The notes below the pieces were generated by a model that had not been told where the DNA came from, searched no databases, and was given only the letters and a program-made list of their open reading frames with translations. A DNA stretch of 64,000 nt, from assembly GCF_036370855.1 (NCBI RefSeq), contig NC_088113.1:19798501-19862500 (forward strand), given 5' to 3'. Origin of the DNA: Dromaius novaehollandiae. Taxonomy: Eukaryota > Chordata > Aves > Casuariiformes > Dromaiidae. Shown here piece after piece: positions 1-12,030 of the stretch (positions within the stretch are counted from its first letter, which is position 1; every line of letters starts with the position of its first letter). The translations under genes and the position numbers were made by a program.

Positions 1-900
1 CTGCTCACCTTGTCACGCGGACTACGGCACCGCGTCCTGGAAAAGCTTGTCGAGCAGGAACACGTTTATTGCTACCTGTCAGCGGGGATTTCTGCCCCCG
101 TGACGGATGCTCCCCTCCCCAGGATCACCTCCGCACATCGGAGCGGGAGTCACGCCGAGCGGCTCCGCACGGCGCCCGCAAGCAAAGGGACGGATGCGGG
201 GGACGGATGCGGGGGACGGATGCGGCACAGCCGACCTCCGTCTGCAACCTGCCCTTGGCCGTTTCACAGCAGTCACCAGCGTCGGGCAGCCGCTCCCGGC
301 CGCAGGGCTTGGCACGCTGGGAACCAAAGCCGACAAGCCGTGGAGCGGAAAAGGCAGGAATTAGGTAGCTGCATCCGATTCCAGGAAGGATCCTGCTTGC
401 AAGGATTGCAAGAATGGATTGCAAGGCATGGAGACACACGAGGGGCTGCAACGGCAAATGTCATGGAAGAAGAGTTAAAATTCAGTTTGGGAAACGGCAC
501 CCGTAGGGGAAGGCACTGCCAAACAGGACACGCAGCGAGGAGCTCGTGCCTGTTTCCCAGCCCAGATCCAGCAGGCCTTTTCCCTGATTAGCTTTCCCTT
601 CTGGTGCCTTGGCGAGCTTGGAGAGACACATTGCGCGAGAAATCTGGGACGAGACCCCCGGGCTGGCAGCCAGCGCAGATGGAGGAGCCTCGCCGCCCAC
701 CCGCGCTCCCGCCACGCCGGCCAGCCCGGATCGCCACGCTCCCGATTTCCCAAATAACGATTTTCCTCCCCTCTGGCCAGGAGGGAACACGAAACACCGG
801 GTCCACCTGGGTCTCCGCAGCCTCGTCCTGTTGCTCAACACTCCCAAACGCTCCTCCTTAACGCTACTGTGCAAAATTGTTAATTATCGAAGCGGGCGGC
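1..900. other. GC-rich block with no supported gene
   Basis: The first 900 bases are GC-rich with many CpG dinucleotides. Several overlapping open frames occur on both strands, as expected by chance at this base composition. None has a recognisable protein motif or a convincing exon boundary. It could be the edge of a CpG island whose gene lies outside the window, but nothing here shows that directly. Confidence 0.4.
187..225. repeat. Three perfect copies of a 13-bp tandem repeat
   Basis: The unit GGGACGGATGCGG occurs three times head to tail without a mismatch. Because the period is 13, each copy shifts frame, so it is not a protein repeat. It is a short GC-rich minisatellite of the sort produced by replication slippage. 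Confidence 0.9.
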
Positions 901-2963
901 AGCGGATCCTGCCAGCGTGCTGTGTTTGCCGTTCTCAAGTATTAATTTCTAATATGCGAGTAATTTAGAAATATCAAAAGTACTGGGTGTGTAATTTGGA
1001 GCAGTGTGTCACGAAATAAAAAGTATATAGCTGTGTGGATTTCAATCAGCGCTGAGCCACTTAACTTGCAAAATACAGGTTGCAGTTCTCGACAGGATGG
1101 AAACGTCTGCTTTTGTCTGAAACACCACGCGCGGATCTCTCACCAGGAGACATTGTTGTCAGTCAGTCTTATTCCAGATGGCATTATTATTGCTAAACAC
1201 CGTCTTCTGCTATTTCTGGAAGAAAAAGCAGAATTTCTATAGGACTCTGCGACTACGCAGTAGCTCTGTGTTGTTCCATTTACAGCTACTGGCAAAACGT
1301 TCACTAGGGCTGCTGGGACACCGCGATGCAGCTTGCAGCAGCCTGCAATGAAGGAAACGCTGGTGAAGCTCTCCAAAAACTAGGATTTCTGGTTCCCGAA
1401 GGCCTCGTAAGGAGAAAGCAGCTGGAAGGGAGCTGCAGAAGCACAGCCACGACGGGGGGCTGAAACCACAGATCAGGCCTGGATGCTTCTCAGTTTACGC
1501 TCCCAGCCATAACAACAATAACGAAAAAAGAGGATTGGAAAACTGGAAGCCAAAGGTGATGAGTGCACAGGTGGATTCACTTCTCTTTGCACGCTCGAGC
1601 TGGGTGCAGCGAAGAGCAGGACAGAGGCAGGAGGGAGCAGACAGCAAGCAGCTCGCTGCAGCAAGCGCCGGGGCAGAGCTCCGCTTTCGGATACCCCCCC
1701 GGGGAGGTTGCAAGGCCCCTGCTCCAATGTGCATTGACCCTCTCGTCTTCCGCATGGACAGATGGGTCTCACGGGCTTGCTGGAGGAGTGAGCGGGAGAT
1801 TGCTTTTGCAGAAATTTCCCCCCGCCCCTGCAGTGCCGCAGCCACTGACTTCCCACCTGCTCCTCCTCCATCACAAACGCAAAGGAAAATCTTGGCCGGA
1901 GTCTACGATTCTCTCCAAAACAAAGCTCAGTGATTCATTTCCTGGCTTGGGGAAAACAAAGGATTCTCTGGCTGGAGGGAAACCAACAAAAATGAAGGTC
2001 TTTCAGAATAACCTTTGGGATTCTCTGCTGTTAAATCTCCACTTTACTGGCTACATCTCTCCATCAAGCCGTAGCTCCTGCATGGTCGTGCGCTGCCTAG
2101 GACATCACGTGCTGCAAGAAGGTCCCACGCGGGGCTCCGTCCCGTGATCCTCGGCCCTTCTGCGACACGGGCCCAAAGCTCAGCGCCGCGCAGCCCAGGC
2201 GAGGAGCTCCCAACGGCGCCCGAGGGCTTTTGTTGCCTTTCTCTTGCTGCAATCCACAATCTTCCCCTTTGCTACAGGCAACGATCTGATGAGAGATGCG
2301 TTCGCATGCTCGGAGCGCTTTGACTTCTGCACGAATCAGGTCCACGCCGACGGTGAACGCTTTTGGGAGCGCTCCTTATCTCCCGCCGAACGCGCAGGCT
2401 GCAGGAACAAGCCCGTCTCCCGCACGGCACGGGCGACGGTGCTCCTGCCGATAACAGCACAGGCAGGGCTCGGAGCGTGGTAATGAGGCAGGACACAGCT
2501 GATTTGCATTTCTATGGCCTTGTTTGGATCGACGTGTATTTTATACACTGCGTTTATGCTGATAAGCAGGTGCGTGCACCCGTGTGCGACTCCGTAACGC
2601 CCCAGCTCCCCTCCGCTTCCTTCAATCAAGCTGTCGAAGAGAAAGCTGAGCACCAACGGCTCCTAATGATCTCCAGAAATAGCACCAAGACGACTTGTTA
2701 GAGTCTAAGAAAAGCATCCACTGTCAAGATGAATGGAGAAGCCAAGGGCCTGCAGCTCCTAGTGCCTGAGGGTCCTCATGGGCGATGGGGAACTGCTGTT
2801 TGCTCCGCGGAAAACCACTGCTTCCCCGGTCCCAGACGGCTCTGTCCTGGTGAGGCTTCACACAGCAACACAACCCAACCACCCTCACTAGGACCCACCG
2901 TGCAGTAATGTCCTTTTCTGCTTCTCTGCCCTCTGCTGCCTCAAAAATGGTTGTTTTTCACTC

Positions 2964-3004
2964 AGAAAGAAAAAAAGAAAAAGAAGAAGAAAAAAAGATA
3001 AAGA
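2964..3004. repeat. Purine-only A/G low-complexity tract
   Basis: A tract of about 40 bases is almost entirely A with interspersed single G residues, in GAAA and GAA steps. It translates to lysine/glutamate or phenylalanine/leucine runs in chance frames. It is simple-sequence DNA with no other visible function. Confidence 0.85.
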
Positions 3005-3274
3005 TCCCAGGACTTGTCGGCAGCCCTGGAAAAGGCCCCCAGAAAAAAAGGATCCCTTTTGGCATTTCCCACAGCCCCCCAGGGCTGCTGTGAGCAGAGG
3101 AGGATCTCCCCGTGCCCTTCGCCAGGAGCAGGGCTGAGCCTCCTGCGGCCGGGGCAACGCGGGAGACCGAGCGGGGAGCTCACGTCTTCTGCTGCGCTGC
3201 CCTTCCACCAAGCTGCAAATATCCCAAAGGAGCTGAAGCAACAGTTTTCCAGGCAGTGTTAGCGCAAGCTCTGG

Positions 3275-3301
3275 GAAAAAGAAAAAAAGAAAAAATAAAA
3301 A
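3275..3301. repeat. A-rich low-complexity tract
   Basis: A run of adenines broken by single G or T bases. There is no flanking target-site duplication or retrogene-like sequence upstream to suggest a processed retrocopy tail, so I treat it as simple sequence. Confidence 0.7.
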
Positions 3302-4530
3302 GTCAGATCTGGCAACTCAGGAGCTCCAGAATTCAGTATTAAAAGCACATGGCTAGAAAAGGGCCAGAGGAAAACATCCCCCATCCAGGCACCCAGGGAA
3401 TAACCCGCCTGAGAGCTCATGGCTAGTGCTGTGCTTGCGGCTTTGCTTCACCCTCTCCACTCCCACCGCAGTCGCTGACCCGACGCCTCGCAGCGGCCAC
3501 GCCGGCACCAGGAGCAGGGCACATTTATCTCCAGTCCTTTCCCCAGAGATAAATTTGCCAAAAAATCCAAAAAGCTGAGACATCGTAGACCATCTGGAGC
3601 AGAACTGCCTCAAACTCAAGAATCCTCTGTTTGCACTGAGCAGCTCCCTTAGAAACCTGGTAGCCTTGACGGCCCTCGCCTCTTCTTGCTGCGCCCATCA
3701 GCATAAAACAGGCCAGGAAGATTAAGGCCACGCTACTGCCAGGTAAATCGGGCTTCGTTTCTGCATGCCATTACCCTGGTCACGTGCACTGGGAGGTGGA
3801 AACCCCAAAAGCTGTTCTTGCACGGGACCCACCAGGGGCCAAGAGCAGCCCGTGGCCGCCGCTGCCCTCCCCGGGTGCTGACCACCCCCTTCCCCGGCCC
3901 CCGGGGCAGCAGAGCCGGCAAGGAGCATCCCGCAGCACCTGAGCGGTCCAAGGGACGATGAACAAAAGGTACACGAACCGCTCGCAGCATCTCCTCCCCC
4001 GGGGACGGCGAGCTAACGTGAAAAATGAGCTAGAAATTACCCCCGGGACCCGACGAAGCAACGGAGCAGAGCACAGAGACGGCGTTAGCAGAAACAGTCA
4101 TCTCCCAAAGCACATTAGAGCACGTATTCACCAAGAGGAACTGCCAGCGATTGCCAGTCCGCAGGGATTTCTTACCGCTCCAAGGTGCTTTTTTTCCTCT
4201 CCTCTTCCTCTCCCCCTCTCCTCCCTTCCACCTTCCCGCGTGAGCACGCTCCCCTTCCCTCCGTTACTGCCATTCGCATTCAGCCAAAGTTAATGAAAAG
4301 AAACAGGTTCCCCAGCTGTTCCTCACACGAGCGTGTCCTGGGACTTGAGAATCCAATTAAAAGTGCTTTGGTCCAGCTTTGCCGAGCCTCATTTGCATTG
4401 TACTGGAATATTTGCTTTAATTATTTTTGTGCTTTATTCTCCTCTGCTTCCTCTAAGATCTTCCTGTCTGCAAACTGGCAGAAGTAGTACTTTCTACAAC
4501 AAAGGACTCAAATTACTGTTTTGCTTTATG

Positions 4531-5150
4531 TTTGCATAATTCGCTCTTGTTAGAATAAGCTGTCGACGGTTTCTGAAGCCTCTGGCTGCCCAAGTTGAAG
4601 CGCGCGGTCATCCCCGAGCCCTGTCGGAGCCGGTCCCGGCAGACCGGGCACTGCAGCCTCCAAAAAGGCAGCAGGGCCGAAGGGGCCCCGTCCCGCAGAC
4701 CCTCTCCTCGGGCTCTGCAAACGCGCACGTGGCTCCCAGGGAGGATTTGAGACACGTGAGCCCCTGCTGCATCCTCGAGCAGGACCAAGGCTCCAAACTG
4801 AGTCAAACACCGGCCCCTCTGCTTTGGCCAGACCGGGTCACCGCGGAGCCGCAGGAAAGGCTTTGGAGCAGACGGTTCGTTAGGAAGACGTGGGCTCCTT
4901 GCCTGCACGCTACAGCCGCGAACAGCTTCTGCTTTTCCCAGTGACAGCCATGACGGGAGCGAGTGCCGCTCGCGCGACGCACAGGCGTTTCGGTCCCTGT
5001 GCCGCCGGCTCCTCGCTTGGCCGGGTGCTGCTTGGCAGATTTGCCGTGCAGAATTCAGGACGTGGGCTGAGGCCACACGCACTCGTGTCACTGCTGCTTG
5101 CACGCAGCGCGCACAGGGGATCGCAGATACCTCCCGGCGGGGGGAAATTG
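4531..5150. other. CpG-island-like block without an assigned gene
   Basis: About 600 bases have raised GC and CpG density compared with the AT-rich sequence on either side. A TATATA sequence lies just downstream at about 5210 in AT-rich DNA. No open frame in the block resembles a protein, and no clear first-exon donor could be tied to a coding exon. It may be an unassigned promoter or simply a GC-rich segment. Confidence 0.35.
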
Positions 5151-5180
5151 TGTGCTTTCCACTCCCAAAAATGCTAGCTG

Positions 5181-8100
5181 CTTTTTTTTTTCTCCTTGTG
5201 GAAGGGGGAATATATACAGCAGGGTTTTCTTCTTAACACCTTTTTGACTTCACAAGCCAGCCTAGCCACGCTGCTGCTGAAAAAGCTGCTCGAAACACCT
5301 GGTACAACATCCTGGAGCACAAACTGCTGCAAATCCTCTTATTCATGCTCATTTGTGTCTGCAAGTGGACAGATTTATGGCTGGGGCAGTTCAGGAAGAG
5401 CCTTTTCCTACCTGAACGTAAGAGCTATAAAGCCAGATACCCTCTATCACAGGAGATCCTGTTCAGAGCTAATAGCTACCTTTTGCCATCAACTCCACTG
5501 TGCATATTATACTGCCACTTAAATTCATTCTTTGCCCTGATTTTACTGCTGGCACCAAGTTTAGCCTGCTTTGGATAATCACCAGGCAAGTGACATGTTC
5601 TGTTCTCATTTTTGTTTGTGAGGCTGACTACAGAAGTAGAATCATGTAGCTGTCATGCCTCATGCAGACAGGTTTTGTACAAACGCTTCCCCGCAAAGCT
5701 CTGCCAGGGGAGCTCATTTCTCATCTGCTATCTCCTCATCCCTGCCTGGAGCTGCAGGGCTACTCAGAGCTGACACAGCCAGCAGCACAAGTGGGGCGGA
5801 TTTAAATCCAAAACACCCTTTCCTGCTGTGCCAGAAATGGGTGGAATAATTGTCTTTGAAGATATCCATTGCTGGAGCCGCCTGTTTGCCAGAAATCTCA
5901 GTCGCTGCGCAGAACTGGGCACTCTGATTTCACCTCCGGGTCTCACTTTCCATCCTCTGCGTGCCTTCGCTAGAGCTGCGGTTCTACCTAAACATGCTTT
6001 GAAAGATGGTAGGATGATCAGATAGCAAGGAGGAAAAAAAACTCAATTCCCTTGAATATTTAATATTAATCGGGGAAGTGGATGTGAGAAATCAGGTACA
6101 CTATGCACAAGCCCTTAATGGGCCAGATGGGCTGGAATAATTCGAAGCAACAGTTTAGCAAATGTCTTAAGAAAAAACAAACTCAGCCACAGAGCTGCAT
6201 AAGTGACATTCAGTAAATGCCTCAATCAACATGCATTTAAAGACCAGAAGAAAGACCATCTACAGATTTTTAAGTAAAGGAACCTCTATGATTTTAATCA
6301 TGAGACATGAAGGATAATTAGTAACTGGAATTGAACCAGCCAGTGCTATCCAGTGGGGAAGAGAATGGAAAGCACCCATGTGAAAGCATCTCTGAGTAAC
6401 TGCATTTTTTTAAGCTTTGTTCCTCCACAGTTCACATCAGGAAGACTGGCAGGAAGGTGCTGCTTTGACTCACTTAAGCAGCAAGGACCTCCGCAGCGGT
6501 GCCGAGGAGCAGCGCCCGCCCCGCTCTCCCTACGCGCGGTGGCCTGCTCGGTCCCAGCGGCGAGGACGACCTCGCGCCGCCCTGCCGGGATGCAACCGGA
6601 GGTTCCCACACCGCCTTCAACGCGGCCCTGCGGCAAACCCACCCGTCCTGCCTTTCTCCAGCAACAGCCAACACGTGAGTGGACTTCTACCACCCTACGG
6701 ACAAGTTCCTTCTCCCCGGGGCAGACAGACACCCTGCTTCTCGCAGCCTTCATTTCCTCCGAAACTCGGAATAAGAAGTGTCTTGTGTCAGAGCGCTTAA
6801 ACGGGTGCCAAGAAAGCAAAGCGCATTTCCAAGCCAGCGGCTTCTTTCCATTTCACATCATTTACTGCTTTCATCTGTGCAAACAACAATTATATCCCTA
6901 GTATTGGTATTTGAACCGTATCGTTGCCATGCTGGAATGTTGTTTCGTGGCAGCAGTGGTTGAAGAGCAGCTACCTTGGGCTCCAGGGAGGCTGCTGCCC
7001 ATACAGAGAAAAATACTTCAGGGAAAGCGTAAGCTCTCAGCAGCTCTTGCTCAGACATCTCTCTAAGCAAAGCCATCCCATGTGTGCATCTTCTCTTCAG
7101 TCCTTACCATACCATAGGCACAGCGTCTGCACGTCGCCTGGACGAGACCGCGCTGCCCTCGCTGCAGGTCGCGGCGGCTGCTCCGGCGTTTCAGGACGAC
7201 GACGTCACGGCAACGTTGAGAAACCTCTCCAAGAAACAGCAGAGCGATCCCCAAAACAACCTTCTGGGCAACAAACAAAGCATCTGAATTAAAGAATAAA
7301 AAAATACAAAAGCTGTTGCTTAAGCGAATCTGTGATCTAATCCCAAGAGTCACAGCAGCGGTGCCTGGAAAGCAGCGCCGGCTCCGGCTCGTTTTCTAGG
7401 GAGGCAATTCCTCCTTTTTGCCACTCTTCCCACTGCCTTCCTGAGACGCTGGTGAAGTCCCGGGAGATTTGCCCCCATCCCTGCTGCCGCTCTCGCGGCG
7501 CCCATCGCTCCAGGGCTGGGGTCCGGCACGGCCACCCCTGCGTCCCCAGAGCCCCGGCGCCCGCCGGGAGCTGGCACCTCCTCCCACGCGCCGTCCCCGG
7601 GGACGGAGCAGAGTTTCCAGTTTACAGAAGTTTTCAGCAATTAGTAATTCTAGCATGCAGAGAAGCTGTTCAGTGAGCACCAGGATCTGGGTTTGCATCA
7701 TTAGAAAAAACAGAAGAATTAAGGCCAGCACAACACCGAAAAAGTCTGAAGGCAGAAAAACATTCGGTCACAGGGAATGCCCACGGGGCAGGTGCGTTTC
7801 TGGAAGGGAAGCAGCCCGGCAGATAATCCTTCAAGAAAAGGTTAAAATTAGCATCCTGATTACGTTACAGCTCATAGGAATCCGAGTGTGAAGAACAGGG
7901 AGAAGAGGAGAATTTGAGCATGAACAGAGCCCTTGGGAAGGTCTGGGTGTAAAGGTTACATGTCTTTAATCTTCAGCTTCTTCCGTGAAAGAAAATACAG
8001 CAGCATTTGGCTGACAAAAGTCCTGGATCCCCAGCCAGCAGGTGAGCACCTTTACTGCTGGGGAATACAGAGAGGAAAACATCCTCGGGAGCAGTTGGAG

Positions 8101-11100
8101 AGGCAGGAACATGCAAGCAGGACATTCCTTCGTCTCTGCACACTTTGCCCTTAAACCTTTGCCACTGTCCTGCCCGAACCTGGACCATGCAGAAACTTTA
8201 GTTCTTTATGTTTACTTACAATATGACGATTTTTGTGGTCAGTTATACAGCAAGTCTATCCCGGATTGCAAGCATCGGAGAGACCCTTTCGGATTGCAAA
8301 TCCCCAGGTTTTGCTGTGTCCAAGCAGCACCTTGCACTGAGATGGCAGCTGAGAATGGGGCTCTGCAGGGCTGCTGCAAACCCCCATCACCATCCCGTTC
8401 ACTCCCCTGCCTCACACGCGGAGGCAAACTCCATGCGAGGTGATACATCGGCTCTATCAAAGTCTCAGCTCTTTGGAATAATTGGTCTCATTAACTTTTC
8501 TGGGAGACTGGTGGAAAACAAATAGACTTGAGCAGAATTAAATCACCTCCTTCGGTGGGACATGAATTATGGAAAATGCCACCTCCCAACCTGCAGCAGA
8601 GCACTCAGCACGGGGCTCAGCCAGGGATCATTACGAGTTTTAATCAGAGATCATTACGGAATACGTAACGTACAGGATGGCTTCCCTAAACAATTTACTC
8701 AGGATGGTCTAGCAAGGAGCGTTAACCCTTCGGCAGCATTCCTGGTCAGAAAACAGAGCAGAGATATTGCACAGAGCAGGGAGGAGGAACGGGGGGCGGG
8801 GGAGGAAGCTGCTTCAGCACACTAATCTGTGATGCACACTAATTAGTACAGGGCTACGTTTATCACCGAGCAGATTGTACAGTGGGCTCATTCCACAGAA
8901 GCGCTCAAGGGCTCACGCATACAATGGAACTTAATGCCAAAACACAGCGTGGAAAAAAACAGCTAAACATATATGCCAAGGAAGAGCTGCCAGAGAGGAT
9001 CTAAATATTAAATAGGCCCTGTGGAAACAGTCTAGAGAGCTCAGGAGAGTACATCCTGGAGCAAAACACAAACACCAAGAATCAAAAATAAGATTGAGGA
9101 AAAAGCCTGCTTTAGCCTTATTTCTGTGGAGCACAAGGGCACACGCCGACGCTTGGCTAAAGGAGCCTTTTTTTTTTCCTGCATTGTCAATGCCTCTGCT
9201 GCGTTTCCTGCTGTCTAGACATCTGCACTCGGCATGCAGAACACAAGCACTGCTTACGACAGAGGAGAGATCTGACTTGCACTTCCCATCCCCGTTTTGC
9301 AGCATTTTGCAGAGACAGAACTGATGACGCATTCTGGAAGCCTGGGAGGAGACTCGGGCTTTGCTTCGCTTCTTGCTGCATAGACGCGCTCTGAAATCGC
9401 TCCACCGGTTATAAGAACACTTGCAAGCAAGCGTGCCAAGCGTGCCTTGGCAGTAAGAGGTCCTGAGCCCCACAGTTGTGAGTCTTTAGCTCAGTGGAGC
9501 CACAGATATGAAGCTCATTCAGTCTCCCTACCTGGGGCATGACGTGGTTTGCCAAGAGGAATCATGCAAAACGCATCCCCAGGGATGCTTCCAGTTACAA
9601 GTTTGACTATAAAGGCAGACAGTGCTAACAAGAAATCTGGAAGATTGATGGGTCTCCAGCAGCGCGTCCTCACCACCTTTGAGCTCCAATTACCCCTCGC
9701 CAGCACTAGCAGCGGCATCACCACCACCAATTCATTCTCCCACTTCCAGGATAGTACGAGTGTCTGATTCCCTCTGTTTTCCCCATTTATCCTGCTCTTA
9801 GCAATCAGAATTAATTACCTTAATCTAGCAGTTTCCTTGAAGGACATTTCCTTTTCTGCTCACCATTTTTAAGAGCAATGCAAGTTGCCATTTAGTCGAT
9901 GGGAAAATAACTTGGTTTAGCCTCTTCCCCGGTCATTAGCTGGCATCACATTATGAACACAGCAAATCACTGGAAAGAGGAAGAAACACTTGTGCTAATC
10001 AGATTGAAACAGCTGACAGCACAGCGTATCAAATCGAGTTACACCGCGGAGGATAACGGATGGCACTGACTGATGGAAAACCCAGGCCACAACAAGCTGA
10101 ACACACCATTTTCTTACCAGCCAAAAACCTGAGGTTCCTTTCTCTCCCTGCAGAGACAAAATCCTACATAAATCATAATTACTACCAAATTCTGATTCCG
10201 TACATAGCACATGGATACCACACACATCACCTCGGCCTCAAGGGACAGGAGGGGTCCGCAGTGCACCGTGCTATCGGGGCAAAAGCTTGCAGAGACGGTC
10301 CCTGCCCTGAAACGTCACCAAGACAGAGGGGAGAAGAGAGACTTAACAAGGTCAGACATCAAGCTGAGGGCAGGCAAAGCCCAGCCCTCCTGGTGCTCTC
10401 TCAACCCACCAGCCTGGGCACGGCGCTGGCCTGGGAAGAGCATTTCCACGCCCGTTTGCAAGCAGGCTGCCATCTTCAACCCGCCTGCGGCACGAGCTCG
10501 GTTTTCCAAGCACGTCCTTCCCGGGAGGTTCCCATTTAACAGCCAGCACAGGGGGAGGAGGAAAGAACAGAAAACAGGGCCTTCTGCAGTGCTACCTCCA
10601 TCCCTCGATCTGCCAGCACCATGGCCCGTCCCGCGCCGCTGGCTCCAAAGACGGCGCACGCAAGCTCAGCACGGTGCTGCCAGGCGCCCGTGCCCTGGCA
10701 CGAAGCCTCCCATCACCTGGGCAGCACTGGTGACGCCCGAGGTTGTCCAGGGGAGCTTCTCCACCGCTGCCCTCCCGATGGAGCTGGCCTCGGGGACTGG
10801 GAACTCATTTCCCCCCCCTCTCTTGAAGCTCCCTGGGAAACCCAGCCTGGAGACCACACGCACGGTACCACGGCTTCGGGGAAGCCCACGCGAGGATTTC
10901 GGAGGGCGCCTGGTACCTGCAGATAACCGCTGCAGAAGGACGTGTTTTGGTGCTGCACCCACACAGGAACGAACACAAGGGCCCAGCCCAGGACCACGAT
11001 GCCACCAGGGGAATGACAGCACACTGATCCCATGCTGGTTCAATCAGATTTCCCCATAATTTTAGCATTGCACATTTTCACACCCCGGGCACCTCCCCGG

Positions 11101-11940
11101 GGTCACATCTCTGCTCCTTGCTTCTGCCGCCGCCTCTCTAATTAGCAGCTGGGAGAAAGTGGAGCATCACCTCTGCTCCCAGTGCCACCCATCCTCAAAG
11201 CTCCCTGCCAAGCGTGCCTGCGACCTGATCACCCTCGCAGAGCTCGCCTGGCCTCCGCAAAGCGAACAGGGCTGCAGCAAACGGCCACGTCGAGGGGAGG
11301 TTTATTCAGACACTGCCATAGCCACCAACGGCCTCGGCACTTCATAGCAACGCTGCAGGTGCTATTGATTCCCAGGGATCAGAGATAAAACAGATATTAG
11401 TTATCCAGCCATGGAACAACACTAACAAGGTGGGAAAAACAGAGTGAAAAGCAAGGCAGCCTTAAGCAAGTAAGGGACAGCTAGGCCTTCTCCCAAACCC
11501 GGGATGTTTGCAGCGACCAGCATCATTGACTAGATGATTTGAGGTCCATGAAAGGAGAAGAGCTCCTGCAGCGGGCTTCCAGTATTTTGTCTGCTCCCTT
11601 AAGATCCATTCCTACGTGTCTCCTTCCTAAAGCACCCTGTCAGGCACATTTAGTAGCCCAAGTCATCCAGTCATCTCCCCCTCACCTCCCCTCTCACCGG
11701 CAGCCTCTCTAGGACACTCTTGCCTGGTGCTCTTCCGATAACAGGCATCTCCAACGCAGCAGGGAAAGCCACAACAAGCTCCAGGCTCCGGAAACTGCAG
11801 CAAGGTAAAACTGGAACGAGAAACACGGCACAGTCCTTAATTGCAAGGGTGATTTCCAAACTTGCCAAGGACATTCGGGGGGTTGCCGCAACATATTTCT
11901 AAGAGATACGCAAGAACTCAGACAGAAAAGTGTGCTTGGG
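5181..11940. other. Non-coding stretch, no gene seen
   Basis: Mixed AT-rich and GC-rich DNA with only chance open frames. The longest on the minus strand is 180 codons, at 8931-9473, and has no recognisable family features. A ten-base direct repeat, GATCATTACG, occurs twice about 25 bases apart near 8625-8660. No RNA gene or recognisable mobile element was seen. Confidence 0.5.
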
Positions 11941-11949
11941 GCAGAAATT

Positions 11950-12030
11950 ACTGGGTAGAGCTTCAGGCCTTGTGGGAGATCAGATTAAATAATCACAGTG
12001 ATCCCTTCTAGCTTGAAAGTCAGCAAGCTC
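11950..12030 (+). mobile_element. CR1 LINE 3'-end fragment
   Basis: The segment carries the landmarks of the 3' end of CR1 retrotransposons in order: a CTTCAGGCCT-like start, a GGAGATCAGATTAAATAATCA-type stretch, then GTGATCCCTTCTAGCTTGAAA. CR1 is the dominant LINE of birds and other sauropsids, and 5'-truncated copies are the rule. Only this 3' portion is visible. It has diverged, and no reverse-transcriptase frame lies upstream, so it is dead. I identified it from memory of the family, not by alignment. Confidence 0.75.

Larger units (their letters stand above)
901..4530. other. Non-coding stretch, no gene seen
   Basis: No splice-bounded open frame, RNA gene or recognisable mobile element was found. 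It holds two purine-rich low-complexity tracts, listed separately, and two exact octamer motifs ATTTGCAT at 2502-2509 and 4391-4398. The first lies in a short AT-rich patch with a CAGCTG E-box just upstream. Octamers bind POU factors, but single sites have little predictive value. Confidence 0.5.

Noticed and set aside
5195..5220. TATATA element after a CpG-rich block, possible core promoter
   Set aside because: No initiator, first exon or coding frame could be linked, and AT-rich hexamers are common by chance.
8931..9473. 180-codon minus-strand frame in moderately AT-rich DNA
   Set aside because: Cys-rich, random-looking composition without repeats, signal peptide or known domain, and no transcript signals.
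10211..11059. 282-codon open frame on the + strand
   Set aside because: GC-rich, low-complexity Pro/Arg/Ala/Ser composition, with overlapping open frames on the other strand and no motif or splice support.
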